In this document: positions 36,998 to 48,900 of the stretch, piece by piece
How positions within the stretch are numbered: the stretch's first letter is position 1
How the letters are laid out: each line of letters starts with the position of its first letter
Origin: Anas platyrhynchos
Lineage: Eukaryota > Chordata > Aves > Anseriformes > Anatidae
Assembly (NCBI RefSeq): GCF_047663525.1
Contig: NC_092588.1
Coordinates: 108,085,001 to 108,149,000, forward strand
Reading direction: 5' to 3'
DNA: 64,000 bases
Program-made: the position numbers and the translations under genes
Notes under the pieces: generated by a model
What the model saw: the letters and a program-made list of their open reading frames with translations, nothing else
Databases searched by the model: none
What the model was told of the DNA's origin: nothing

Positions 36998-39900
36998 GTG
37001 AGCGCCGCGCGCCCCTCGCTCGGGGGGGGGCGGGGGGAGAAGGGCAGAGGAGGGTGGTGAGGGGACGGGACGGGGGGGCACGTCTCGGGGTTGGCGGTAA
37101 AGCCCATCGCAGCCTGTCGCGATAGCCAAAAGGCGTGCGTTGCTTAACACATGGCGTCGTTAGGATGCTCGTAGGGAGCTCCCCAGTCGGGTGGGTGCTC
37201 CTCGGTTGGCCGTTTCCTCATAAAAATGTGGGTTTTTTTCGTTGTTTTTTCTTCCCCCCCCTCCAGGTGTCAGCACCTCAGCGCCAGGGTCCTCGCAGGG
37301 CAAGGGCAGCGCCTCCCTGCTGGGCAGCAGGAGGCTCTTCTTCGACACTCATGCGCTGGTGTGCCTCTTGGAAGAGAATGGTAACGTGCCCCGAACACGC
37401 AGCTTATCGTCCATAAGGGCTTTATGCAGAACTGCCTGGCGAATTGCCTCCCCTCGACCTGTGGTGTTAGAGGTTTGGGTTATGCGTTGTCTTCTGTGCC
37501 TTCTGGGTGCCAGCATCTTCAGGGAACAGAGCCTTGAAGCATGGTGATAACGCCCCAGTTGTCTGTCCTGGTACACCCAGCAGCCTTGTGGTGTCTAGCT
37601 GCCTGCCCTGCTAAACCGCAGCGATGCACAACAACGTCCTGTAATAGGACTGGAGACGGGCTGCCCCAAAAAAATGCAGCTTTGGAGTGTAGAACAAAAA
37701 ATACAGCTCTTCTTATGCTATGACATAATGCAGTAGATTATTTTCATTTCAGTGTGATGTTACTGAGGTGGGGAAGGTCAGCACAGCTCGCTTTTCAGGA
37801 GAGGTCCCACTCCCTTTCCCCCAAACGTGTGATTGCATCTCTTTACGTGTGCCAACCTCGTTCTCAGGAAATTATACAGCTCTTTGCTTGATTAGTATTC
37901 GGAGACATTAGTTTAATGAGCTCACAGAGCAGTTGTGTGAGCACCAAGACTCATATAAAGTGGCACGAGGAGGGGAAAGAATAGAGTGAGGAGGGGTGTC
38001 TCCTTCTGGCAATGGCAAATGATTAAATCAGCTCAGCTATTGAAAGGAGCTTGCTTTCAAACCTCATTGCTGCTTTCTGACACTAACCTGCTACGTATTT
38101 GAAACAATCATCCTCTCCATAATTATTAAATCTTGTTCATGACACTTTCTCCTACGTTTTGAAAGTAGGAAAGTTGAGAGTATTTCTAGGGACTATGTTT
38201 TACAATGGTTCACAACGTACTCAGTTTAAAGGGCTTTTTCATGGTGACTCAGAAGCTGATAAGACTAAAATCATTGGATTGCTGGGATTTGCATATCATC
38301 ATTGGTATATGTAGGGTATACTAAAAGTAGGTATTGGCTTTTGAAGGTCAGGATTCTTGTTGGTAGAAATAACCACGTGAGAGATGACACTGCATAATAC
38401 TTTTAGAAAAACTTTCAGCACTTCTCTTGCTGGTATTGTAATGGTGCTGTACTACAGAAGTAGCTATACAACGTCACAGGTGTCATTCTGGGGTGGAGGA
38501 GATTGGGTGTACTGCCTGGTTGTGTTTTTTTGCTAGCATTACATGGAGAGAAATATACTCTTTATCTTTTATGGCTGATTTTTTTTTTTAACCTCATTAT
38601 GAGTATTAGAAGGTGGTATTTTCATAAGCTGTCCAGATGTTGGTATATGACTCTTGCTACGTTTTGTCTTGCTCAGGGTTCACTACCCAGCAGTCGGAGG
38701 TGATCGTATCTGCATTAGTGAAAATCATGAACACCAACCTGGATATGATCTACAAGGACATGGTGACCAAAGTACAGCAGGTCAGCTCAAAGAAGTTGTG
38801 GGGTTAAAGTCAACTGAGATCTGGCACATCTGCTAATGAAATACATGTTGCTAGGATTATTCACTGTTAGACACTGGATTTTAAAAGTTTAAAAATGAAT
38901 AACAAATGTCCCTGTTGGGTATTGAGTTTTGTCTTGAATTTCACAAATACTTACCAGTGTTGTGATGGACCTCGAAACTCAGGAACTGTGAGTTGGTGCA
39001 CGATCCACAGATAGTTTTTTGTTTTCAGTCTTACTGTAACCTGAAATAGAATTGCTGAGAAGGATTTTACACAGACATAGGAGGTACTCAGTGCGTGGAT
39101 TTGAATAGTTATGGCTACTACGTATATTCTTGTCTAGATCTGTAGCAACAACATAAAGATTTCATCTATCATTTACCATGCAGTTATGTGGTCTTTCTTG
39201 ATTTATCTTTCTGTCATAATATTCATATTGTATTAGAATTCAGTTGTTTCTTTATGATGTCTTTTAGTGTGTGGTTGGTATAATTTTATATACTGGTAAC
39301 ATATAGGAACAGTCTATTTTAGATGCTGCTATTGAAAGCTGTCAGTTTCCTTTGTATACATTGTTTGTGGTATCTTCTAAACCCACCCAGCACGGATACA
39401 TCTTGGTGGAAGTGAAGAAAATTTGCTTGGATATAGAATGATAATGCTGAGTATCTACAGAGATCCTTCCTGGCTACCAGAAAATTGCATAGACCTGAAC
39501 TGTATTGTTAACATTGAGAGAATGGTGGTTTTACCTGTGAGGAATTCCCTGACGTGTAAGCTAGTCAAGCCGACCATGCTGACAAGCAGCATAGCTAAAA
39601 TACCACCTCTTAGGCTGCTCTGTGAGGCTGGGATTCAGAGCCTCAAGTCACTTTCCAAACATAGACTCTTAACTCATTTTGTAGTGACTGGGTCATCATT
39701 TTAAACAAGAGAAAACTGCAGCTGCTGTCTTTGTGGTATAATAACCTCTGCACTGGACCGTCTCTGTAAAGAGTAGATTTTGCACCATCTTCCATCTAGC
39801 GAGGCTTCAGCCCCTCTTTTCTAGGTCTTAGTTTCCAGGCAAAGCAGTTATGAAAGCACTTCTTCCTGTACTGAATTTGTTCCACAGCAGATCAGAGAAT

Positions 39901-42900
39901 ACAATGTTAAAGGGAACCTTTCCCCCATGGTTGGTTGTGTTTTATGATAAGCAATCATTGCGTCTTTACCTCCATGTACAACAAGTTTGTATGGCATGCT
40001 CAGGAAGTATGTGTGTTGCCCTGAGTAACATGACAAACCTGTAGTTTGTTACAGTCTGAATGCATAAGGGCTTATGCCACAAGAGAATGAAGAATTGGAA
40101 GAGGGTTTGAAAAACTGCAGATGTAGCTGTTGCCATTAGCCCAAAGCTGGATATGTAAAAGCTGAAGCATTACACTAAACAGATTAAAGCCTTCACAATA
40201 AATGTGTGTGTATCATGTGTATCTATTTAGATGAGGAAGAGATAGGATATGGAAGAAGCTGTTCTCTATTTTATTGGGTTCAGTCAAGAGTGGAGAGAAT
40301 GAATGCAAGATGGGCACTTCACGGAATAAGAGGGAAGGCATCTATGGCAGTACTCTTTTTCTGGTAAATCCAGCATACTGACCCATTGTTTTTTTCCAGT
40401 GCTGTAGTCAGGTAGGCTAGTGAGGCGTCTCCAGATGCCACTTAGAAATACCATGCCATAAATTAAAGTAGCATTACCCAACAAAAGTGAAGTTAGAGTG
40501 CACTGTCAGATTTGTAAGGGTGTTAGTCCAGAATCAAAAACAAGGGCCTACTTTTTAGAGGTGGATGTTCAGAGAAGAAAAAGGAGTCCCTGTTTGCAAG
40601 TGGATAGCGTAAGATCTAGAAAAATGTCTACAGAGAGACCTATCCATCTTCTAAAGATGTGGAGGATGCTTGTTTTTCTTCTGTCAGTTTGGTATAAAAG
40701 ACTGAGAAGAGCATTTAAAAGTATGAATATAGTGCATGATTTTGCTTAGCTGAGTAGAGAAGCAGGGTGAGCCTTCATGCAGGGGGAGGTGGAACAGAGG
40801 GCAATTACGAAAGAGCATGGTTGCACTGGGGAGTCTTGGCCTGAAAATAAGCTTTCCTCATTTAGCACATGGACATCTCTGTCCCTAATGCCCTTCCTAG
40901 CTTAAGAATTTGAATACTTGGAAGAAACAATTTTCTATGCTATTAATTTAACTATTTTGACCCTTGTTAGTACCGCTGATTTTTTTCAAACGTTACTAAC
41001 ATTTGAGCATAACTCACTTATTTTGTCACTCTCGCTTAATTTATCTTGTCTTTTGAAACTGAGATAACTTCTAAAGTTGCAGGGTTACAAATTTTAGAGT
41101 ACCAGAATACCCCATTGTATTTGTATGCACATCTGAGAAAAAGCATTGTGGTTGTATGTCCTGAGGCTTTTCTTTCTTTTAAAGGAGATCGCTCTTCAGC
41201 AAGTAATGTCTCACATTGGTGCAGTGAAAAAGGACATGATTATTTTGGAGAAAAGTGAATTTTCAGCACTCCGTTCAGAAAATGAGGTAAAAATCAGTAT
41301 TTTGGAGTTATAGCACTTGCTTATTTTTTCTAATGATGTAAAGAAGAGTTTTGTACCCAGGAGGTCTACTTGAGTGCTAGTACGGTTAAACACCTTCATT
41401 GGTGACCTCGTGAAGGGGCAGAGTGTAACCGTGGCAAGTTTGCAGGTGCTACAAGGCTGGGAGGAGTGGCTGACCCACCGGACTGTTGATGTTCCTCCAG
41501 ATGGCAACACAGCATTGTGGGGAAATAGCTGCAAGAGCTGGGAATGCTTGGCTTAGAAAAAGAGTAGGATCTCATCAGTGTGTACAAATATTTGAAAGGA
41601 AGGTATAGTAAAGATGGAGAAGTTTTTCCACTGGTGTCCAGTGACAGAAAAATAGATAACTGGCCCAGATTGAAATGCAGGAAATTCTATTTGAATGTAA
41701 GAAAAACCTTTTTTACTGTAAGGTTGGTTGAACGCTGGAATAAGATACTTGGGGAGGCTGTGAAGTCCCTATCCTGGAGATAATCAAAACCCAGCTGGAC
41801 ATGGCCTTGAGCAGCCTGCTCTAGCTGTCCCCGCTTCGAGCAAGGGTTTGGACAGGATGATCTTCCGAGGTCCAATCTCAGTTCAACATTTCTGGGATTC
41901 TGTGATTATTATTTTTTTCAACTCTGTAACATGATCTCATGTTTTGACTATATTTAGCCAAAAAAGAAGGTAATTGTGAGAACATACAGCAAGAGGAGAG
42001 TCAGGTCACATGTTATTTCATCAACTCATAGCTAACTGAATACACACAGAACAAGACAGGCAAAAGGGATCCTTGTAGATCCTTGCAGGTTGCTAGTTCA
42101 TGCACAATTGAAGGAAATAAAACATAATCCACTACAACTACTACTATTCCTATTTCACATGTCTTTTGAAAGAGAGAAAGTGATAGAATAAACTGGGTTG
42201 GAAGGGACCTCTAGAGACCATGGGGGAATTGATGGCTGCAGTATGATTGCCATGAGGCTGCCTCTTTTTGAGGCTGAGCAAACCCCTCTGCCTCTCCCCG
42301 CTGTCCACCCCTACCTTGTGTGCTCCAGCCTCCCATCATCTTGGTGGCTCTCAGCTCATCTTGCTCCAGCATGTCAACATCTGTCTTGTACCAGGGAGAG
42401 CCTAAAGCTGGACACAGCTCGATGCAGACTCAAAAATGCTGGATATGGGGGAATAATCATTTACCTTTGGCTCTGTTCACTCTTTACTAAAACCTCCTAT
42501 GCATTTGGACACCTTTACTGCTGTGGAGCACTGTTGGCTTCTGTCTTGTGCTGCTGGTTGGAAATCTGTAGTAATGAGTGATTGTGTAAACATCTGTTTA
42601 TGTGTGGATATATCTACACGTGTACTAAGGATATAGATAATAAAACCATGTTCATTCTGCCTTCCTTTTCACATGATGCATTGTAGTTTTTCCTACTTAT
42701 GGTGCACATTCATTAGTATTTCTAGATTGAGGTTGTTTGTATGCAATAATAAAAGTGTAAATTTTTTTGTTTTCCCAGAAAATAAAACTTGAACTCCAGC
42801 AGATAAAGAAGCAAGTCATGGTAAGATGCTCTACCAATACAATTAAGAATTAACATCCGTCTGGTTTGCTTTAAAAGTAATTGTTTCTCTTAGCATCTTA

Positions 42901-45900
42901 TTCTAAAATTTGTGCTAGATTGTTGTGATATATAGGACACTGAAACAGCAATTAATGGTACAGTATGGGCTGCAGCAAGGTCAATTTCCTGCATATTTAA
43001 TTAATGGTGACAACTGTAAACAATTCATCACTAACTGGTGAAGAAAAAAAATTATTTGAATACTTTCTCCTTAACTCAGACTCAGAAAGTAGGTAGCTGG
43101 CACGTCATGATTAAGGCTGAATGATTTAACCAGCCCTGTGTTTAGGGCTGGTTATCATATTCAAAATGCAACACACTTTCAAAATTACAGCACTTAATAA
43201 TGGGTTCAAATGGGTTTCAAAATTACAGCACTTAATAATGGGTTACAGTATTTCTCTTTTCCTGAAGTTTTTTTCTGTTAGCTGTTCAGAACTTAAAATA
43301 GTTTTCAAATGGCTTCTTTAAGCCACTAAGTTCGGTGCCATTATGTTTGGTCCCATTTGTTTGGGAACAAATAACCTTAGCAAGAAAGCAGACTCTTTGG
43401 AGGAAACTTATCTAGGAATTATCTACAGGTTCTTATTCTTACTAGGTTTAAAGATCAATGCTGTTTTTGTTCTTTTTTTTCCTCGCCTGAGTAACATTTT
43501 AAATAGCTTTCTAACATCAAAATCAAGATTGTCTCAAAACCTTAGCTTAAGTCTCAAAATTTAGTTGAGTGTGTAGTCATACGCAGCTTTTACAAAGAAA
43601 GAAAAAATTCTTGCAAGAAGCATTAAGATTGGAAACCAGGTAACTCTTAACTGTTCATAGGGAATACGGTCCTCTTACTTCAGAAATGTTGTTTCTTCCT
43701 GTGATAGCCTTCTTACCTGGGAGGATGGAGCACCTTTCCTACCATAGGATTTGCCAGTGAAACTGTCAAAACATTGTCTTGTCAAGTTAGCTGACAATGT
43801 GATCACAATGTGATCAAGTTCAGTGTAGTGCCCTCCTTGTCATTTCTTCCCTATTATCTTCAATTCTTCTTTGCTATGTTAACTCCAAAAGGAGAATACA
43901 TTTCTCAGGGCTAGTCTCACGTGTTTTATATAATGCTGTGAAATGCTTAATGCATCCAGGCTTTCAGTATGCCATTTTTTAAAATGGTTGGCATCTGATT
44001 TTTGATTTGTAACTTATTTCTATGCAAGTAAAAATATAAACTGAGTTAGTATATTCAATGGTAGAATATGAAGGATCTGAGTCATCTTTTCTTAAAGCAA
44101 GATATCTTAAATTTAACTTTTATCTGGAAATATAAAATGATTTGCCCTTGCAGTAATTACATTTGCGCATACTTTTTCATCTGAAAGACAGAATGACACA
44201 ATGTTGTAAAAAATGAAGGAAAAAAATATTTCAGACTTCTCAATTTCATTGAATTGTAACACGTGCTGTAATGACATCTAATTACAACACAGTTAAAGTT
44301 CAAAAATTGTAGCATAGAAACAGTGTGATTATTGTTCATACTGATTTAATGAAGTCTTGACTAGCTGACATTGGTCTACTTGAGAGATGCTTGCTTGTTT
44401 TTAAACTGTAGAATATCCCAGAGCATCATCAAACTCTTGCTTCTCCCACACATTCGTTAGATCAGCAGTTTGCCTCATGACAAACTGTCAGCTGGCTGGA
44501 ATTCCTGCTGGGAGGTTGCATTAAAATGGCAGCTGTCACTGCGAGAAATAGGAATCACTTAGAGCTATCCATGAAGTATATAATTTAATGGTAGTTTAAA
44601 AAGTCAGAAGTTTATAATACAATAAACATTTTCTGAATTCTAAACCTGTAGCTTTTTTTTTTTTTCTGAAAGCCCTAGATACAGTCTTTAGAAACAGATT
44701 TTCTTCAAAATTGCAAAGTTGGAAACTGCTTTACAACATTATCTTGAGCATCAAGATTCCTTCACAGAAGTCCATATTACAAGTGTACTTAGGCATGGAT
44801 TTCTGAAATCAGTGAGTCATGGGATATGACACATTCCTAGCAGCACTTGTAGAAGGATGTGCTCTCAATCAGCTGCTGTTTTCAGTGTTCTGGTGTAAAA
44901 GCAGTTTAGTTTTTGACTCATTCCAGTGAGAATGAATTCATACTACAGAACATGAGTATTTCCATGGGGGAAGGTTGGAACATTTGTACTTTGGAAGAAG
45001 ATGCACACTATGTGTCTTGGGAATCAATCTGCTCTCTAATTAAAGAAAGCACAATATATTTTCCTAACTTATTTTGCTCATGAATAAATAGAAATTCATG
45101 CTCACTGCTTCATCATTTTTTCCCCCATTAGGATGAAATTACTAAAGTGCGTGCAGATAACAAGTTGAACCTAAACCTAGAAAAGAGCAGAGTAAAAGAA
45201 TTGGTAAGTTTTATTTGCATTCTTCTAGAAGTATCCAAACATTGAATAGTCTCCTAATTTGGGTAAGAATGTAATTTTGATATTAATCTGTAGTGTTGTT
45301 TGTTTTCAAGATACTGTTAATCCACATTACTCATCTTTAAGCTTCTATAGTACAAGGCATAGTAGTATTGTTTGACTTTTGTGTGTCTGTCTCTTGATAC
45401 TGATTTAATATCAGTATCAGTCTACTACATTTAAATACAATAGATTTTTGTATTTAAATATGCTGACTAGCCACATGGAGATTTTTCACGTTGTTAGTAT
45501 AGCTCTATTTTCACACTGAATTAAGCATCCACATTTCATTACACTTGTCATCACTGGAGATGTATTATTTCCCTATAGCTAGAGAATTTAGTGTGGCTAG
45601 TTTATCAGGCATTACCTATTGTGAAAATAGTTGGGATTGATTTTTATTGTAACTGATACTGATTAGGGTTGTTTTAAAGACTTGGGTTCTTTTAAACTTT
45701 GAAATATCTGGTAGAGCTGAATTTACATCCTCTTTAATTAGAGTAACTTAGAGGAAAAACTAGAAGATAAGTTTTTGCACTATATGTAGCACTCTAAATA
45801 GAAATCTATTCCCGTAGATCTCTTGAATAGCTTTTAGGATCTCAAATTGCATAATCTAAATTGAAAGATTTTTCAGTGGCACTTTACTGCAAATTTTATT

Positions 45901-48900
45901 TCTTATTCAGTCCTATTATCACAAGTGCATAGTGAAGTAATATTCATCTGCAGTCTAGGCAATAAGAACTGTTAAAGTAGAAGTCATCTAACTTCTGTGT
46001 GTGCCCCCTGAAGTTATTCACAGTGATTAGTTCAGGTAACAGTTGAGTCAGTGATTGAGTATAATGACTAACAGCCTGTTATCCCCTGGTATATGCTTGA
46101 ATAAAATACAATTCAAGCAGATAAGGTCCATTTTTAAAGATTAATACTTTATGCTGGTGGTTGTGTGTTTGTTTGTTTGTTTTTTAACAACTTCATACAA
46201 AACATATGAACTGTGTGGATCCAAAGCTTTGAAATACTTTGGGCTTCAAAAAACCTATTTAAACACATTTCACAGGTGATAAATTAGGTACTACCATTTC
46301 CTTGTATATTTATGTAGAACCCTGAAATCTGGACTTTGTTGCTTCTAACACTGCATGACTTCAACTGCCTCCCAGAAAAAGCAAGCCTTGCAGCTGTGAA
46401 TTTTCTTTTAAGAAAGTTGATTAACTTAGTCTGTCATGCAACTACAGTTTCATAGTTTCTTTCAAAACTACTCTTTCACTCCCAGCACTCCCCTACTTTA
46501 ATTGTCAGCTTTGTCATGCATGAACAGAAAAGGAAAATGCAGACAGATTGCAGCATATATGCTGAGCTGGGGAGAAGAACATAATCCAGTATTTTCTGTA
46601 GTAGAGCATCACTATATTTACTTGGATGCTAACATGACTTAAGACTGAATGTCTGTCTTTGTGAGAATAAGACTCAGGTTATTGAAGCTTACTATTCATT
46701 CTTACAGAACTATTATTCAGAAGAGAAATGTCCTAAGTCTAAATTGATTTAACTTTATGTACTTTAAGTAAAAAGTTCTTATGTTTCAGTTCTGCTTGGA
46801 CTAAATGCTGAAGGAGAATATCTTAATTTGTCAACACTGATGTCAGCCATTTTTAATGTTTTGAACTCCAAATGCTTTATCTGAATAAGTTAGTTCCACT
46901 TTACATTTCCTAGTGAATTCTTTGTTGCTTAATGCACATCTGCTTGTGCCCTGATTTATATCTGCAATGGTATAGATGCAATTTAGAAACTTGAAGTACA
47001 GTACAGATTTCTATTTATATTCATATTGTTCATGCATCGCAGTGCCTCTACGCTGGCTGTTTAAAAATATCAAGATGCATCTGACAGAACTGAATTTTCT
47101 CTGCATTGTGGAAAAACATGTGGACTTAAGGGGAAATCTCCCTGTTTAATTTCAGGGTGGGGTTAACCTTGCCTTTCCTCTTGCTGTATTTGTGTTATTA
47201 CAGATTTGTGTTGATTCTTCGTAGGAAAAGGGTGTATTTCACTTTCTTAAAGTGCAATTTGAAATCCCTGTGTTCGACCTAGGGAGCTCTAGCCCCAAGG
47301 CAAATTTGAACGAATATGGACATCAAGAAAGAAGTTTGCAGAGTATAAATTGTACTAAAATAGAAGTCTATTTGGCCAACAACATCTATTTAAACAGAAA
47401 TTATTTCAATCCATTACACTGTTTATTTTAAATATACTACTATTTTTGATAGTGATGACCAGTTTATTAATGAGGCATTGTTCTTACATGAAATTTTATT
47501 TCAAACCTGGTTTTAAATTATTCTTTTATAAGTTTTGCCATCTTACCACTTTTAGACATTTTACATAAATATAAATTTCATTTTTTTTCCTTGTGTTCAA
47601 TTTGTAGAATTTAGCACAAAAATGTTTCATGAATTGTAGAAATGCTATTATTTGTCTCTTCTTTTCCACATTTGTAGCCTTGTGCTATTTCTTGATCTTT
47701 AGATCAGTCAGAAGTCCAAATATTGCTGTAGATATTTAAGGAGAGGTTTTTTCAATGCTGAGGCATTTACATAGATTAATCTGAGTTTAATATTAAGGTG
47801 GAATAAGCTTCAAGACTGGAGGAAAAATAAAGTGACTTTCCACGTGGGAATGTCAACAGATGAGGTTATTGCTGTGTAACTGAGCATTCTGAGATGGGAG
47901 CCCGATGACCTTAATACTCTGCACTGTAGACTGGTTTAGCAGCTGTCCTATGAATAATTGAATTGCTGTAGTGGACAGGAACCATTACATTCTACCATTA
48001 TTAATGTATATCATTGTTGCAGATGATGATTGTCTTGGACTTGTTGCACTTTGCAGTTCAGAAGAGTGGCTGAAAACCTGTCTGAATTCTGCTTTGTAGG
48101 ATGATAGCAGTCATCCTACAATACGCTTTCTCAAGTGTTATCAGACAACATTCTTTTTCAGATCCTTCTTTTTTTTTTTTTTTTTTTTTTAACAGAACTT
48201 GGAAACAAAGAAATACTTATTTAAATGTGGGGAAAAGGTTTAAGGACAATATCACATTTATTTTTTTTCTTTTTTCCCCTTTGCAGTATTCACTCAATGA
48301 AAGAAAACTACTTGAAATGAGGACAGAAATAGTGGAGTTGGTAAGGACTTGGTAGCTAATCGTATAAAAAAAGCTTTTTATGCTCATATTATAGACCAGG
48401 TGTTCTTTGTGAAGTTGCTCATGTGCTTAGACACTTCCATGTACAAAATGTCATTGAGATTTATTATTTCTCCATGCGCTTCCATATTAGTACAGCTGAC
48501 TGAAGTGTCTACAGAATAAAAAGGCTTTCATATATATTATTAGGTTTCCTCTGTGTCTATATAAACTGTTCAGTGGTCAGTTTGTTTTGAAACTTCATGC
48601 ATGTAGTATTTTCTCTAGACAGAACTTTACGTTAGTTCTTCTGAAATCAATGATTTTTTCCATGTTCAGTGTGGCTAGATTGATTTGGCTTCATTTTAGG
48701 GGGAGGCTTTTACTAAGCTCTTCGTCTTCATTTTGTTTTATTTCTGTACTGTAGGGAATTAGCCATCGGAAGAAGTCTAGCAGTAAATCATTAACAAATC
48801 ATTAACTGATTGAAAATGTTTCAGTAGTGCTGATTTGAAAATATCAGCACCACGGCAGCTGTTGATCTGAGTTTACAAGTCTTGTCTTTCAGTCTTTTCT

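Larger units (their letters stand above)
36590..37130 (+). promoter_or_regulatory. MCUR1: CpG-rich promoter region of MCUR1
   Basis: A sharp rise in GC and CpG density against the AT-rich surroundings, spanning the first coding exon and the start of intron 1. I see no clear TATA box, as expected for a housekeeping CpG-island promoter. The antisense strand is also open across it for 185 codons, but that is low-complexity Pro/Arg/Ala sequence of the kind any CpG island gives. The transcription start is not determined. Confidence 0.75.

Noticed and set aside
36593..37150. 185-codon open frame on the minus strand across the MCUR1 promoter
   Set aside because: Low-complexity Pro/Arg/Ala sequence from a CpG-rich region, antisense to exon 1; no domain. 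CpG islands commonly give such frames.
48023..48085. C/D-box snoRNA-like motif pair (ATGATGA ... CTGA) in MCUR1 intron 6
   Set aside because: Both boxes are present about 60 bases apart, but there is no convincing terminal stem and no internal C'/D' pair. The motifs are short enough to occur by chance.
48169..48286. T22 plus AACAG as an alternative acceptor extending MCUR1 exon 7
   Set aside because: It looks like a strong acceptor, but it would add 91 bases, not a multiple of three, so phase-0 joining from exon 6 would put exon 7 out of frame. The acceptor at 48286 keeps the frame.
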